Source: Strongylocentrotus purpuratus
Taxonomy: Eukaryota > Echinodermata > Echinoidea > Camarodonta > Strongylocentrotidae
Reading direction: 5' to 3'
Assembly (NCBI RefSeq): GCF_000002235.5
Contig: NW_022145613.1
Span: 8,053,929-8,117,928, forward strand
Length of the DNA stretch: 64,000 bases
The translations under genes and the position numbers were made by a program. The notes under the pieces are model-generated. The model was given only the letters and a program-made list of their open reading frames with translations, searched no databases and was not told where the DNA came from. Each line of letters starts with the position of its first letter. The stretch's first letter is position 1. Below are positions 1 through 10,554 of the stretch, piece after piece.

Positions 1-1424
1 CTTGGCATAATTCTATTCACCATTGATGTGATATTTGTAGTCTTTGGAAAGATTGAATGATAGTTGTAACTTGTTTTTAATCTGGCTCCCTCATAAAAAT
101 ATCGTTGATTCTTTGATAGGAATCTATTGTTGGAAAGGTCAATTTTTGTTAAGAATAGTATCACAATTTTCCATCTTTGCCCAGCCCATGGTGAATACAT
201 GTAGCAGATATTTTGTATAAATCAGATTATTTACAAGAATGCCATTTATTTAATTGCTTTATAGTTCATAACAAATGGGATTACAAAGTATGAATTGAGA
301 AGACTACACCAATCTTTTTACTGTCAAGAAAATGGTAGATTCTCTGCCAGGTTCTGTAATCAAGTTATCTCATCCTTTTTTTTTCTTCTTCATATACGAT
401 GTACATGCACTCTATTATTGACCTCTCTTTAGTATGTTGAATAAATCTAGCTATCTGATTGGACGAAATTGGAGTTGTGATTTTAGCCATGCCCGTAAAG
501 AAATGAACGATTGCCCGGGTAACGGGCCGCATAGTTAAATTTTGCTGAGATCTCCATTGGTTTACGTGTAAATAGTTTCTTTGTGCGAGCGCAGATACCA
601 TACAGTGTGTGTGCAATTTTCTGAATGATCGTAACATTCAGGCAACTTTCCAACGAAGATCAACTGACAGGGGTCTCAGATTTTCTGTGATGTTTAAACC
701 AATCTTTACTCAAGAAAAGGATAAGGCAAGAATTCTTTGTAGATTTTTTTGTAAATTCGGTATATAAAAGATGTATGGACTGCTTTAATATTCGAGGCAT
801 AGCTGTTTCTATACTTGCTCTCGGGGCTGTCGCGGCGCGCTTCGGGGTCATAGCAGGATGTAACGTCCCCTTGAGCCTATATAAACAGCTAAGCCTCTCA
901 TAGCAGTCAATATTGTGATCATATTTCAGCAGATGTATTGTCACTATTTTTTAAAAACATATATTGGGCTATGTGTACGTACAGCTGTGTGTACATTTGT
1001 GTGCATACTGTACACACTTACAGTACGCTATATACAGTTTACAACTAAAATATTCATACCCTTCCAAGTTTTGTAATTTTGTAAGTAAGCTATGCGAAAA
1101 CTTGATTTGTCCCAATATATCTTTCTTGAGAATGTGACATACATGTATTAACGCTTTAAAACCATACATCTGAAAAAATGCAACCATGCAGTCCGCCATT
1201 CATTTTTGAATTAAGAAAAACACAAAAAATATCAAATATATATATATATAGGTATTGTCCATGCTTTTGAATACCGGTAATCGCAATAGGGTCTGATATT
1301 GCAGACTACTCATTACTGAAGGTCATATGAGTTATAAAGGACAGCAACGCTGACCGGAATACATATTCAATTGATGATGGGATTACAAACCTGTGGTGAC
1401 TTTGTCTGATTTGTATTAAAAAAC
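1..1424. other. Intergenic DNA, no gene recognised
   Basis: No exon with convincing coding character was found on either strand. The only notable spot is a short CpG-rich patch near 810-865 followed by a TATATAAA box at 878-885 (+ strand), which could be a core promoter but has no recognisable exon after it. A short (TA)n run lies near 1240. Confidence 0.4.
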
Positions 1425-2018
1425 TACCGTAAATCTCTGTGTATAAGGCGCACTTTTTTGCCGCCGAAAAAAATTGAAAGTCGGGGGTGTGTCTTATACA
1501 TAGATTTTTTTTTTTTTTTTTTTTTTAGTTTCAATTTATGGTGCTATGCCTGGCAAAGTCTCCCAGCTCAGTAATCAGTATGTTGACTCACCACTCGGAA
1601 ACTACAACAACACTCAAATTCGTCTGTCATCTTGGTTTGACAGTAATCTTTCTAATAGATCTCAATATGTAGTATATAATATAATTCCTCAAATTTTTTT
1701 CTATAACAAATGGTGTACCACAAGGTTCTATCCTAGGTACTCTATTGTTTTTAATTTACATTAATGATCTTACACATTGTTCTAAAAACGACATTGTTAC
1801 TATTATTTGTGACAAGTTCACAAGTACAAATCAGCGCCTTCAACTGCACTTCGATGTTAAATGAAGGTCCTTCCCCGCATGGGTTTTCGGCAACAAAACA
1901 ACATCAACAACAAAACAAAAATAACAAAACTATTTTTATTTTTTTATTTTTGTTTTTGCCCCCAAAATAGGGGTGCGCCTTATACACAGGTGCGCCTTAT
2001 ACACAGAGATTTACGGTA
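1425..2018. mobile_element. DNA transposon with perfect 29-bp terminal inverted repeats
   Basis: The left end starts TACCGTAAATCTCTGTGTAT (1425-1453) and the right end (1990-2018) is its exact reverse complement over 29 bp. A second partial copy of the right terminal motif lies just inside at about 1971-1988. The ends begin and finish with TA, which fits the TA target site of the Tc1/mariner/pogo group. That family assignment is an inference from the ends only, because no transposase is present. The interior is a T-rich run plus a LINE fragment, so this is a non-autonomous element. Confidence 0.75.
1590..1863 (+). mobile_element. LINE reverse-transcriptase fragment, decayed
   Basis: Conceptual translation across two frames gives the run-up WFDSNLSNRSQYVVYN and then NGVPQGSILGTLLFLIYIN, the hallmark region of non-LTR reverse transcriptases. 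About 12 residues further on the catalytic FADD box is replaced by ICDK, and the frame shifts once between the two blocks, so it is dead. Its type resembles the CR1/L2/Jockey side of LINEs, but the piece is too short to be sure. It sits inside the TIR element at 1425-2018, either as a nested insertion or as captured filler. Confidence 0.7.
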
Positions 2019-3317
2019 CTCAGAATAGGAACATACTATTGATGTGCTCCAGTGCCTATGGTTTGTTAAATTTGCTTTAAGCTGTATTATGAGGCAGGCT
2101 GGGTGTATACAAGCATTTCATTCCAGACTTTAACTATGGGGGATGTACGATTGTGCTGTTAGTAATTGCTATATCAAACACAAATCATGGATGTTTACTC
2201 TTCAGCACAGATGACTGCTGTGGAGAAGAAAAAAAAGAGAGATAAGTAAATGAAATGTTGTTCTCTAATCCAGTGCACTTTTTTCGTTTCTATTTATATG
2301 CAGAGCTTTGTTAAGATGCTGCCCTGAAACCTGTGACCCGCAAATCTGAAGATGGTCTGGTCTATGAGATCTCTTTGGTCCGGTGAACACTGAACAGTGG
2401 TTCTTGAGAAGGAGGTGATACACTTGGTGACTTTGATGCTCTTCCAGTTTCCAACCATACAATAGTGATTGCCCGTGACTGGTGATAAGTAGACTATAAC
2501 CCCATCAGGTGTTAGTTGGTGTCCAAGTGTTCGCCTGGATGGTTTGTCCTACATAAGTAATCTGTTGCTGCATCTGTTTGAGGATAAGGTTCACCAGTGT
2601 ACTATCCAGGAGAGAGGTATTTCTTCAAGGTGCCTAGTTCTACCACCTGGCGTTAGCGGTAAGATTGTGAGTACTGACTTTGTAGAGATAGAGAAATAGG
2701 GCTTATCTTAATTACAAAGCTAATAGATGTACGATAAATAGAAATTTATGAGTAAGTTGTTTTTAGGTTAACCATGTACTGCAAATTGGGGTGACTGTAC
2801 TGCACATCAGTGTATCAAGGTAAAACATGATATTTGTAGGGCCTACATATAGTACATGTAGATGTACTTTTGAGCCAAACTATCCTGTTCAGAGATTTTA
2901 TGCATGACAACCCATTGACAGAAATGCGTCTACCTTGCTGTTCATTTAAATTTGAATTCAGGATTTTTAAAGAGGTAATGGACAAATAAACTCCACTTCA
3001 GTTTATTTTGTCACTTGTACCTCTGCTTTATTCCACTTGCTCTTGCGCTATATAATAGTGACAAGACTTAAAATTTAACAATAGGATACAGTGTACCATC
3101 CCATTCCCAGTAACTTTTCTCTTTGAGCATTTTACGGTCCATAGGTTCAGTGGTGGATCCTGGAAAGGGTGAAGCTGGCAATAATGCCACCCTTCTATTT
3201 TCCATTGTATGGCCCAGATCAATACAACTTTCGGTAATACATTTTGCTACCCCTTCCCTGCCCCCCCCCCCCCTTATGTGGCAGATATTTTTCCCTTTTC
3301 AGTCTCCTGCATTTGCT
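2019..3317. other. Intergenic DNA, no gene recognised
   Basis: Only short chance reading frames are present. At about 3149 the sequence CAGTGGTGGATCC resembles the hAT-like terminus CAGTGGCGGATCC seen elsewhere in the window, but no partner end was found. A poly-C run lies near 3260-3273. Confidence 0.4.
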
Positions 3318-3513
3318 TTAAAGCCCCTCTGTACTAGTTTGGCCAGAAGGGATTAGACCACCCAATGTGGTCACTGACAGGTGGCAATCTCATTAACTAA
3401 GCTCTCAATTAACATAAGAAAAAGAGGACCATTGGGGACCAATGGTCACTGCTTAAGCATTGTTTTCTACATAGAGGGAGCAAGTAGCTTCAAGTAGTAC
3501 AGTGGGGCTTTAA
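3318..3513. mobile_element. TTAA-flanked MITE, copy 1
   Basis: About 196 bp, with both ends at TTAA (3318 and 3510). Terminal inverted repeats are about 19 bp, TTAAAGCCCCTCTGTACTA against the complement of TAGTACAGTGGGGCTTTAA. The interior shares ACAGGTGG and CTCTCAATTAACATAAGAAAA with two further copies at 16195 and 19248. TTAA ends are typical of piggyBac-type insertion, but no transposase links the family to piggyBac here. Confidence 0.7.
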
Positions 3514-4284
3514 AAGACAGATCCTCAGTCCCATGATATTCAAGGTTGTCAGTAGAATTATAAAACACCATAGACTAGTTTCTCACGCTTCCATTAGCAG
3601 ATGCAATTTATCTCGCATTTCCCATCATTATCTAACACCCGATGTCAATATCTTTTGAGGTATAGATTATTGGAGAGAAAAATCAATTTTTACTAAACTT
3701 TGCCTTTTTGTGGAACATTTGGCTTTTGTTTGCGGCTTGACGCCAGATGGGTAATCTGTCTGCTGTTTGAACATGTTCTTGGTTTTGTAATCATGGTTTT
3801 GCAACCAAAGCATTACATGTATATAAGCTCTTGTTTTTCAAAGCTCATGTTCGCTTTTTTTTATTTTATTTTTTTATTTATTTTTTAAATTTATTTAACC
3901 ACGGTTAAAACACCTGCTATCAGCCATAAGGCTGTTTTTCAGGAAGTCTTGGTTTTGTAATATTAGGTAAAAGTACATAGTTTTGCCAAGAAATATGGTT
4001 CAAAAATGCAATGCCTATATGATGTTAGAAATTGTATAAACCCTGTTAAATCTTCTGGAAGAAACAACTTTTGACTTTCTTAATTCCAAAATGTTGATAT
4101 GGTGAGATCAAGCAACCAATATTTTGGAATTTTTATGAAAAAAACACAGAACTGTCACAATTTTTTTTCTTCAACATAATTTCCCATACCCAAATCTAAC
4201 AGGTACATTAACTACTTTCACAGAAATGTATTCCCAAGCAACTGTTTTGCTTGCCAAAGTTGTCCTCTGATCAGGTTGTCACCA

Positions 4285-4760
4285 TTTTTTTCTCAGAAAT
4301 GCTTGAAAAGGATTTAATATCTTCTGTATTCCATACATGTATACAGTGAGCAAACTGTGCCTGCTACATGGATTAGACAAAGATCAATGGTTTAATGGCA
4401 AATGAAAGCAATGTGGCAAATGTTGACAAATTCTGACAAATTATTTTATTCTCACTAATTGTTTTATTCTCAGAAATGCTTGAAAATGATTTAATGCCTT
4501 GATGCATCATATTCAAAGCTACCCAACTCTGTCATTCCACTTATCAATTAGACCAGGACAAGCTGAAGTACAGTACATGTATGTACTGACAAAAGGAAGT
4601 CAGCAATACCTCAAAATTTGACCAATGATGACAGCTTTCATCCAATTATGTAATTCTTAGAAATGCTTAAAATGGATTGGATACTGATGGCAATTCGAAG
4701 GTACCTAGATATAGCTGCATGCAATATGGATCAGAGAAAGACAACTGATCTAATTACAAA
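4285..4760. repeat. Degenerate tandem repeat, about 180-bp period, three units
   Basis: Units begin with variants of TCAGAAATGCTTGAAAATGA at about 4293, 4472 and 4650, then diverge. No coding potential was seen. Confidence 0.5.
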
Positions 4761-5017
4761 ATAATACAAGTTGGGATAACAACTACTATCTGTCATCTCG
4801 TTATATTTAAAGTACTGTACAAGATGTAGCAGTTTGCCGCGTGCTAGCAGCATTCTGTATGTGCATGACCCCTGCTAATGTAAATGTACCACATTGTACT
4901 ACTTTATTGCTTTTTGATTTGGTATGAGTTTTTGTTGTCTCCACTCCGTTCTTCAGTGCCTTCATTCTATTTTTGTTTTGGAAAATTCACGGAGATGATT
5001 AATTAAGGAATTTGCAG

Positions 5018-5077
5018 GTGTGGGGGGGGGGGAGAAAGTGGTGATCAGGGCGGAAAGGGAGAGAGAGAAAGAGAGAG

Positions 5078-5119
<42 letters not shown>

Positions 5120-5236
5120 TAGGAGCTAGAGCAAGATAGGAAGACATGATCAGAAAGAGAGAAAATAGATAAAAGAGATAGGGAGAGGGAGAGACAGTGA
5201 TATAAAGGGTGGGGGGAGGGGGGGGGAGGGTGTTGT
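5018..5236. repeat. Purine-rich simple repeat (GAAA, GA, poly-G)
   Basis: A run of G, then GA repeats, then about twelve tandem GAAA/GAAAG units near 5078-5120, then mixed GAGGG. Long reading frames across it are low-complexity artefacts. Confidence 0.8.
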
Positions 5237-5239
5237 AGT

Positions 5240-6480
5240 GAAGATTGAGATTGCATCTTTCACATCATTTCTAATACCATGTGTCGCATGCGTGGATGCA
5301 AGGGTATGTGAAGCATCATTGTAGAAACGAGATCACCCTAGCTGCACTATCCTCGGCAACTGAAAAAAGGCATGCACAAAAGCATGCAGCAGCATATACA
5401 CTGCGATACTGTACGCTGCTGCTGTGTATCGCCAGCAAGCATCGCGCAAGCTTTTGATTGAATTATGAATTGAGATGAGCTGCGTGTGACAAAGCAAGGC
5501 TCTTTCAGCGAAGGAAGGAGAAGTGGGAGGAAGGAACGAGGGACAGATATAAAGCCGCCTTGAGTTACGAGATTCTCGCTTCTTGTACATGTACATGTGT
5601 CTACTGTATATATGCTAATGCTTATCGATCGAGGAGTCTTAAAGGTACATGTACCAGTGACGTAGATGTACTCTAACAGTACTATAGTAGACCTTAATGA
5701 TGTACATGTTTATGGGGTGTATTCTTGATTTATTTCCATTTTTATGTGAATCAAATTTAATTCATAAGGAATTTTTTTTTTTTTAAGTTAAACAAAAATT
5801 AAAGTGAAAATTATTTTCTTAGGATTTTCCTTCCACGTTTTTCCATGTGGCCTGTAAGCTGGCATACATTTAAGGCCTACAACTTATATCTTTTTTGTAG
5901 AGTGGACAGAATTGTGTTTTTGAAACCCTGTCCGAAACCCTTAAAAGTCCTTATATTTGTGTCGTGATTCGCCAAGTTGAATCATGCTTCATTTTGACCG
6001 AGAATGCATGCATTTATGAATTTGTTTTCTTTTGTAATAACAATACTTCCAACTGAATAGGCAGACAACGTTATGATCCTTGAAACACTGAAGCACAGCT
6101 ACCATAATGATATGCATTCTGCTCTTCGGCTGTACTATTGATTATCTCATTTCAAATGGGAAACTGTGTCTCTTGTTATGCATGCAGGTTGAGTGAGAAT
6201 AGAAAAACACAGCCCTGGGAAAGATGTTCAGTATTGTGTTACACATGTGTGTGTCTTCCTCCCTCCCTCCCTATCATACACACTATAGATCTACATGTAC
6301 ATCGATCGAAACATTCAATTCATGTTTTAATTAAAAGACATGATTAGCTTTCTAAAATGCTGATATGACGGAGGGAGGGAGGAGAGGATATGATATGATT
6401 AACACTATTTTTTAATGATATAAATGTTAACACATTTGTAAATGTAATGCAAGAATACTTCTAAAGTAAATGTTTATTAC
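5240..6480. other. Intergenic DNA, no gene recognised
   Basis: Mixed-sequence DNA with repeated ACATGTAC words and a GGGA/GGAG patch near 6370. No exon recognised. Confidence 0.35.
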
Positions 6481-6504
6481 TTTATTTGTGGGGCATTTAT
6501 TTTT

Positions 6505-7832
6505 ATGCCTCCGCCACCGAAGGTGGTGCCGGAGGCATCATGTTTTCGGGTTGTCCGTCCGTACGTCCGTCCGTCCGTACGTCCGTCCGTCCGTCCGTCC
6601 GTCTGTCCGTCCGTACGTCCCGTTTGACCGTTATCACAATATCTCAAGAACCATTTAAGATTTAAACTTAAGACTCGGGAATAGTATTTATCACCATAGG
6701 AAGACGATCTGATTAGATTTTGGAGTACGTAGGTCAAAGGTCACAGGTCACAGAGGTCAACTTCTGAAATTCCTTGTATTGAGTTTGTTAGCGCGATATC
6801 TCAAGAACCATATGAGATTTAAACTTCAAACTTAAGGATAGTATGTATCACCATAGGAAGACGATCTGATTAGATTTTGGAGCACGTATGTCAAAGGTCA
6901 AGGGTCACAGAGGTCAACTTATGAAATTCCATACATTGAGATTGTTATCATGATATCTCAAGAACCACTGGAGATTTAAACTTCAAACTTAATGATAGTG
7001 TGTATCACTATAGGAAAACAATCTGATTAGATTTTGGAGCACGTATGTCAAAGGTCAAGGGTCACAGAGGTCAACTTATGAAATTCCATACATTGAGATT
7101 GTTATCATGATATCTCAAGAACCACGGGAGATTTAAACTTCAAACTTAGTGATAGTGTGTATCACCATAGGAAGACGATCTGATTAGATTTTGGAGCACG
7201 TAGGTCAAAGGTCAAGGGTCACAGAGGTCAACTTATGAAATTCCATACATTGAGATTGTTATCATAATATCTCAAGAACCACTGGAGATTTAAACTTCAA
7301 ACTTAATGATAGTGTGTATCACCATAGGAAGACAATCTGATTAGATTTTGGAGCACGTAGGTCAAAGGTCAAAGGCCACAGCGCACATTATGAATGCAAA
7401 ACAGCTTGTGATCGCGTTATCTCAAGAACCGATTGATGGATTCATGCCAAAATTAGGTCATGTTTGTTACTTGCAGAGCCAATGAACTGAGTAGATTCTT
7501 GGTTCATAAGGTCAAAGGTCAAAGGTCATGGGCCCATTATGTATGCAAAAATAGCTTGTGAACGCATTCTCATTAGAACTGACAGATGGATTACTATTTA
7601 ACTCAGAACATCTTGCAGAGCCAATGAACTGAGTAGATTTTATGGTCATGAGGTCAAAGATCAAAGGGTCATATATGTATATGAGAAATTGCTTGTAATC
7701 ACAATATTCTGAGAACCTGTCAATGGATTACCATTGAACGTGAATTCAATTTTTTTTTTCTGTTTTGGTTTGTAAAATTGCTCTATAACGGAGGCATCAT
7801 TTTCGACTGCGCGCAGTCGAATTCCATCTAGT
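6505..7832. repeat. 1.3-kb repeat: hairpin ends, GTCC satellite, 157-bp tandem units with DR1 motifs
   Basis: The left end is an imperfect hairpin (ATGCCTCCGCCACC / GGTGGTGCCGGAGGCAT, 6506-6540), followed by GGAGGCATCATGTTTTCG and a (GTCC/GTAC)n array to about 6620. Then come about five units of 157 bp, judged from the spacing of GATCTGATTAGATTTTGG near 6706, 6863, 7020, 7177 and 7334, and then degenerate units. Each unit has AGGTCA-type half sites. Perfect AGGTCAAAGGTCA lies at 6731, 7202, 7359, 7509 and 7516. The right end repeats GGAGGCATCAT (7791) and closes with a CGACTGCGCGCAGTCG hairpin (7804). The shared terminal word and hairpins suggest a mobile element, class unknown. Confidence 0.65.
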
Positions 7833-7835
7833 TTT

Positions 7836-8985
7836 AAGATTAATTAATTTGGTAAATGTACATAACATAATGTATAAGGCTCTTTTCCCTCTAACCAGAA
7901 AGACATGAATTTTAGCTCCAATATCCCTGTTCTTATGATACCACAAGGCCCCATAAAAGCATAATAATAATAATAATAATAATAATCTTTTAAAGTCCAC
8001 TTCAAATTTTATTAAGTTAAACCAAAATGGAAATTCTTTTTGCCCAATTGATCGTGAGCCTGGCAGCCACTGAGCATACCCTCCTATTAAAGAAATAGCC
8101 AAGTGCTGCCAAAGATTTTGATCCAGTATGTCTGTATCTTATTGATACATGTACGTTTAGATATTGAGGGCTGCTTTAAATGGTAGCAAAGACCTTCATA
8201 GAAAAAATATAAGACGATTTCATTAGCCATGCCATCCACCTATTGAAATGTGCAAACATGACAGTGACATACAATACATAATCTAGCTCAACATGACTTC
8301 TGTTATCGGGTAATGAACTTCTCCGTTAGCTGCTATCCTGAAAACTTTTTGATCATGTTCATTGAACAGTCAATCAAATTTCCTCAATTGACTAGTGATG
8401 TCTGGACTGTACATGTAGTTAGCTCATGAATACAATGGATCGTATAAATGTACACGTACTGTTCATTGAATGGAAAACACATTAATATCCATACACTGCA
8501 CATTACTACATCATGTGAATTTTTTTTATATCTGTGACCCGCCTGCTTAAACTAGATTTTAACAAATATAACACAAATAGAATTTATCTAGGGTAATTGC
8601 TCTCTCAATTTGAAATAATTTTTGAAATTTATTCCTTGGTTACGATGGTACTCTCAAAAATAATGACGACCTTGCCAGGGGCAATGACAGAGAAATTCCC
8701 TCTTGATTGTGCTTCCACAACAGAATAATAGAATCATCTAACTACTGTTATATTTTTGAAGCTCGATTAACTTTGGAGAATACACTGTTTTGAAAAGTGT
8801 TTACCGTAACCACGTCCAGTGTCAGGAAACATGCTTGATTGATTAACATGACATTTAGGCTTGCTTTATGTAACTAGTTGAATACATTTAATGTTTGAAT
8901 CTACTGTTTCTCAGTACTATATTCATAAGTGTATGTACCGGTATCTAAATTATACCCCATATTGTGTTTTTTGTTGTTGTTCTTG
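7836..8985. other. Intergenic DNA, no gene recognised
   Basis: Contains an (AAT)n run near 7964-7985 and otherwise unremarkable AT-rich DNA. Open frames here lack homology I can recognise. Confidence 0.35.
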
Positions 8986-9655
8986 ATTTTCTTGTTCTTG
9001 TTCTTGTTCTTGTTCTGTGTCTTCTTCTTCTCCTCCTCCTTCTTCTTCTTCCTCTCCTCTCCTCTTCTCAATTTTACTACCCGAGCCCGAGGCCTAATGA
9101 AATTATTGATGAAGAAGCTTGTGATGGATTTTTTAGCTGGCCAGTGGTTGGTTTTTTATAATTATTTATAGTACTTAATGATCGAAGTGGGATAATATAT
9201 TCTTTGGTTGTGGTGTGCTACTAATGTAAAGATTCATATATGCTAATCTGTCCAGTATCAGGGTGGAAAGATTGACTGATTCTTCTTCCTCTTTTTCTTC
9301 TGTTTCTTCTTTTTCTTCTTCTTCCTCTTGTTCTTCTTTTTTTCCTTCTTCTCCTCCGCCTCCTCCTCCTCCATCTCCATCTTCTCCACCTCCTCCTCCC
9401 CCTTCTTCTTCTTCTTCTTTTTCCTCTCTTCTCTTCTTCTTCTTCTCAATTTTGCTGCCTAGGCCTGAAGCGTAATGAAATTATTGATGAAGAAGCTTTT
9501 GATGGATTTTTCGCTTGCCAGTGGTTTTATTTTATAGTACTTAATGAGCAAAGAGGGGTAATATATTCTTTGGTTGTGGTGTGCTACTAATGTTGAGAGA
9601 TTCACAGATGCTAACCTATTCAGCATCAGGTTGGAGAGAGCCTATTGATTCAATT
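8985..9655. repeat. Tandem duplication of about 300-370 bp with TTC/TCC microsatellites
   Basis: Two copies each start in a CTT/CCT microsatellite (8990-9065 and 9290-9445). Each runs through AATGAAATTATTGATGAAGAAGC, TAGTACTTAATGA and ATATTCTTTGGTTGTGGTGTGC, and ends near GCTAATCTGTCCAGTATCAG or its counterpart. The copies differ at many positions, so the duplication is not recent. Confidence 0.7.
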
Positions 9656-9659
9656 AAAA

Positions 9660-10340
9660 TCCATTAGTGTGGTAACTGAAGATTCAAGGAGAAAGTAGGA
9701 CGAGGTCGAGACAGGCCCTGGAGAGCTTAGATGCTGCCCTAAGACAAGATGTGCTATGGATTACATGGTGATCCAACATTCCCTCCTGCGACAATTGCTT
9801 GAGGTTAATTTTGTAAAAAGTGTAGGGTTAGGGATGCGATTGAGATTTTAGCTAAGGATTAAGGTTTAGAATATGGATAGTGTTGGCCATTGGGTCAAGG
9901 GTTGAAGTAAGGAATTGCGGCATTTTTGTCAAATTGTCTGTCACTGAGTATGTAATTTTTTCATCCCTTTTTGGCAAAGTCGCTTTAATAATTAGGACCT
10001 TTTTTGTTTTGCTTGTAGATTGCTTCGTACCAATTTGAAAAGTTGGAATATGGTGACCTATTTCATTTAAGTTTGATGGCAAGTTTCAGGTTCAAGCTGT
10101 TTGGAAATGTCAGTGCACCTCCCCCCCCCCCCCCCCCCCCCACCCCACTCTAGCGAAACCCCTGCTTCTGTCAATGGTTTTAATGCATAAGATTATTAAG
10201 TATGATAGACAAGCCTTTGATTGATATTTTGATTTTTACCTTGATTCTAAATATATTTAATCAACATCTTTTACTCAGTACAAAAATACTTAAATTTTGA
10301 TGATATAATCTAGAATGCTATTTACCTTATTCATCTCGTC
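9660..10340. other. Upstream flank of the Vac8-like gene, no exon recognised
   Basis: Probably an intron or promoter-proximal DNA of the downstream gene. A poly-C run of about 22 lies at 10120-10141. The transcription start was not located. Confidence 0.3.
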
Positions 10341-10345
10341 TACAG

Positions 10346-10403
10346 GCTTCTTCATCCTCTCCTCTCTCTAATCCTGCCTGCGAGGGCTCCCTTCTAAAAC
10401 AAG
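10346..10403 (+). other. 5' UTR segment of the Vac8-like gene
   Basis: A pyrimidine-rich acceptor ending CTACAG at 10340-10345 suggests the first coding exon begins at 10346 and that a separate 5' non-coding exon lies upstream. A TAA at 10395-10397, in frame with the ATG and nine bases before it, fixes 10404 as the first usable start on this exon. Confidence 0.45.
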
Positions 10404-10554
10404 ATGGATTCCTGCTTGGAGTATGTCCTCTCCCTCTGCAGCTGCTGTGGATGTTACAGCAAATACCGTCACTTTGACGACGACCTCTATGAACCCTTGC
10501 TGTTGGATACTGAGAGGGAAGCAGTCAAAGATCTTCTGCATTATCTCAACAGAG
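10404..10554 (+). CDS. Vac8-like exon 1 (residues 1-50)
   Basis: Encodes the cysteine-rich N-terminus MDSCLEYVLSLCSCCGCY, an acidic linker and the conserved first helix TEREAVKDLLHYLNR. The donor is AGAG|GTAGGG and the exon ends in phase 1. Confidence 0.88.

Noticed and set aside
6540-6625. CRISPR-like or coding repeat
   Set aside because: (GTCC)n is a simple satellite inside a larger repeat. There are no spacers, and the open frames on both strands are repeat artefacts.
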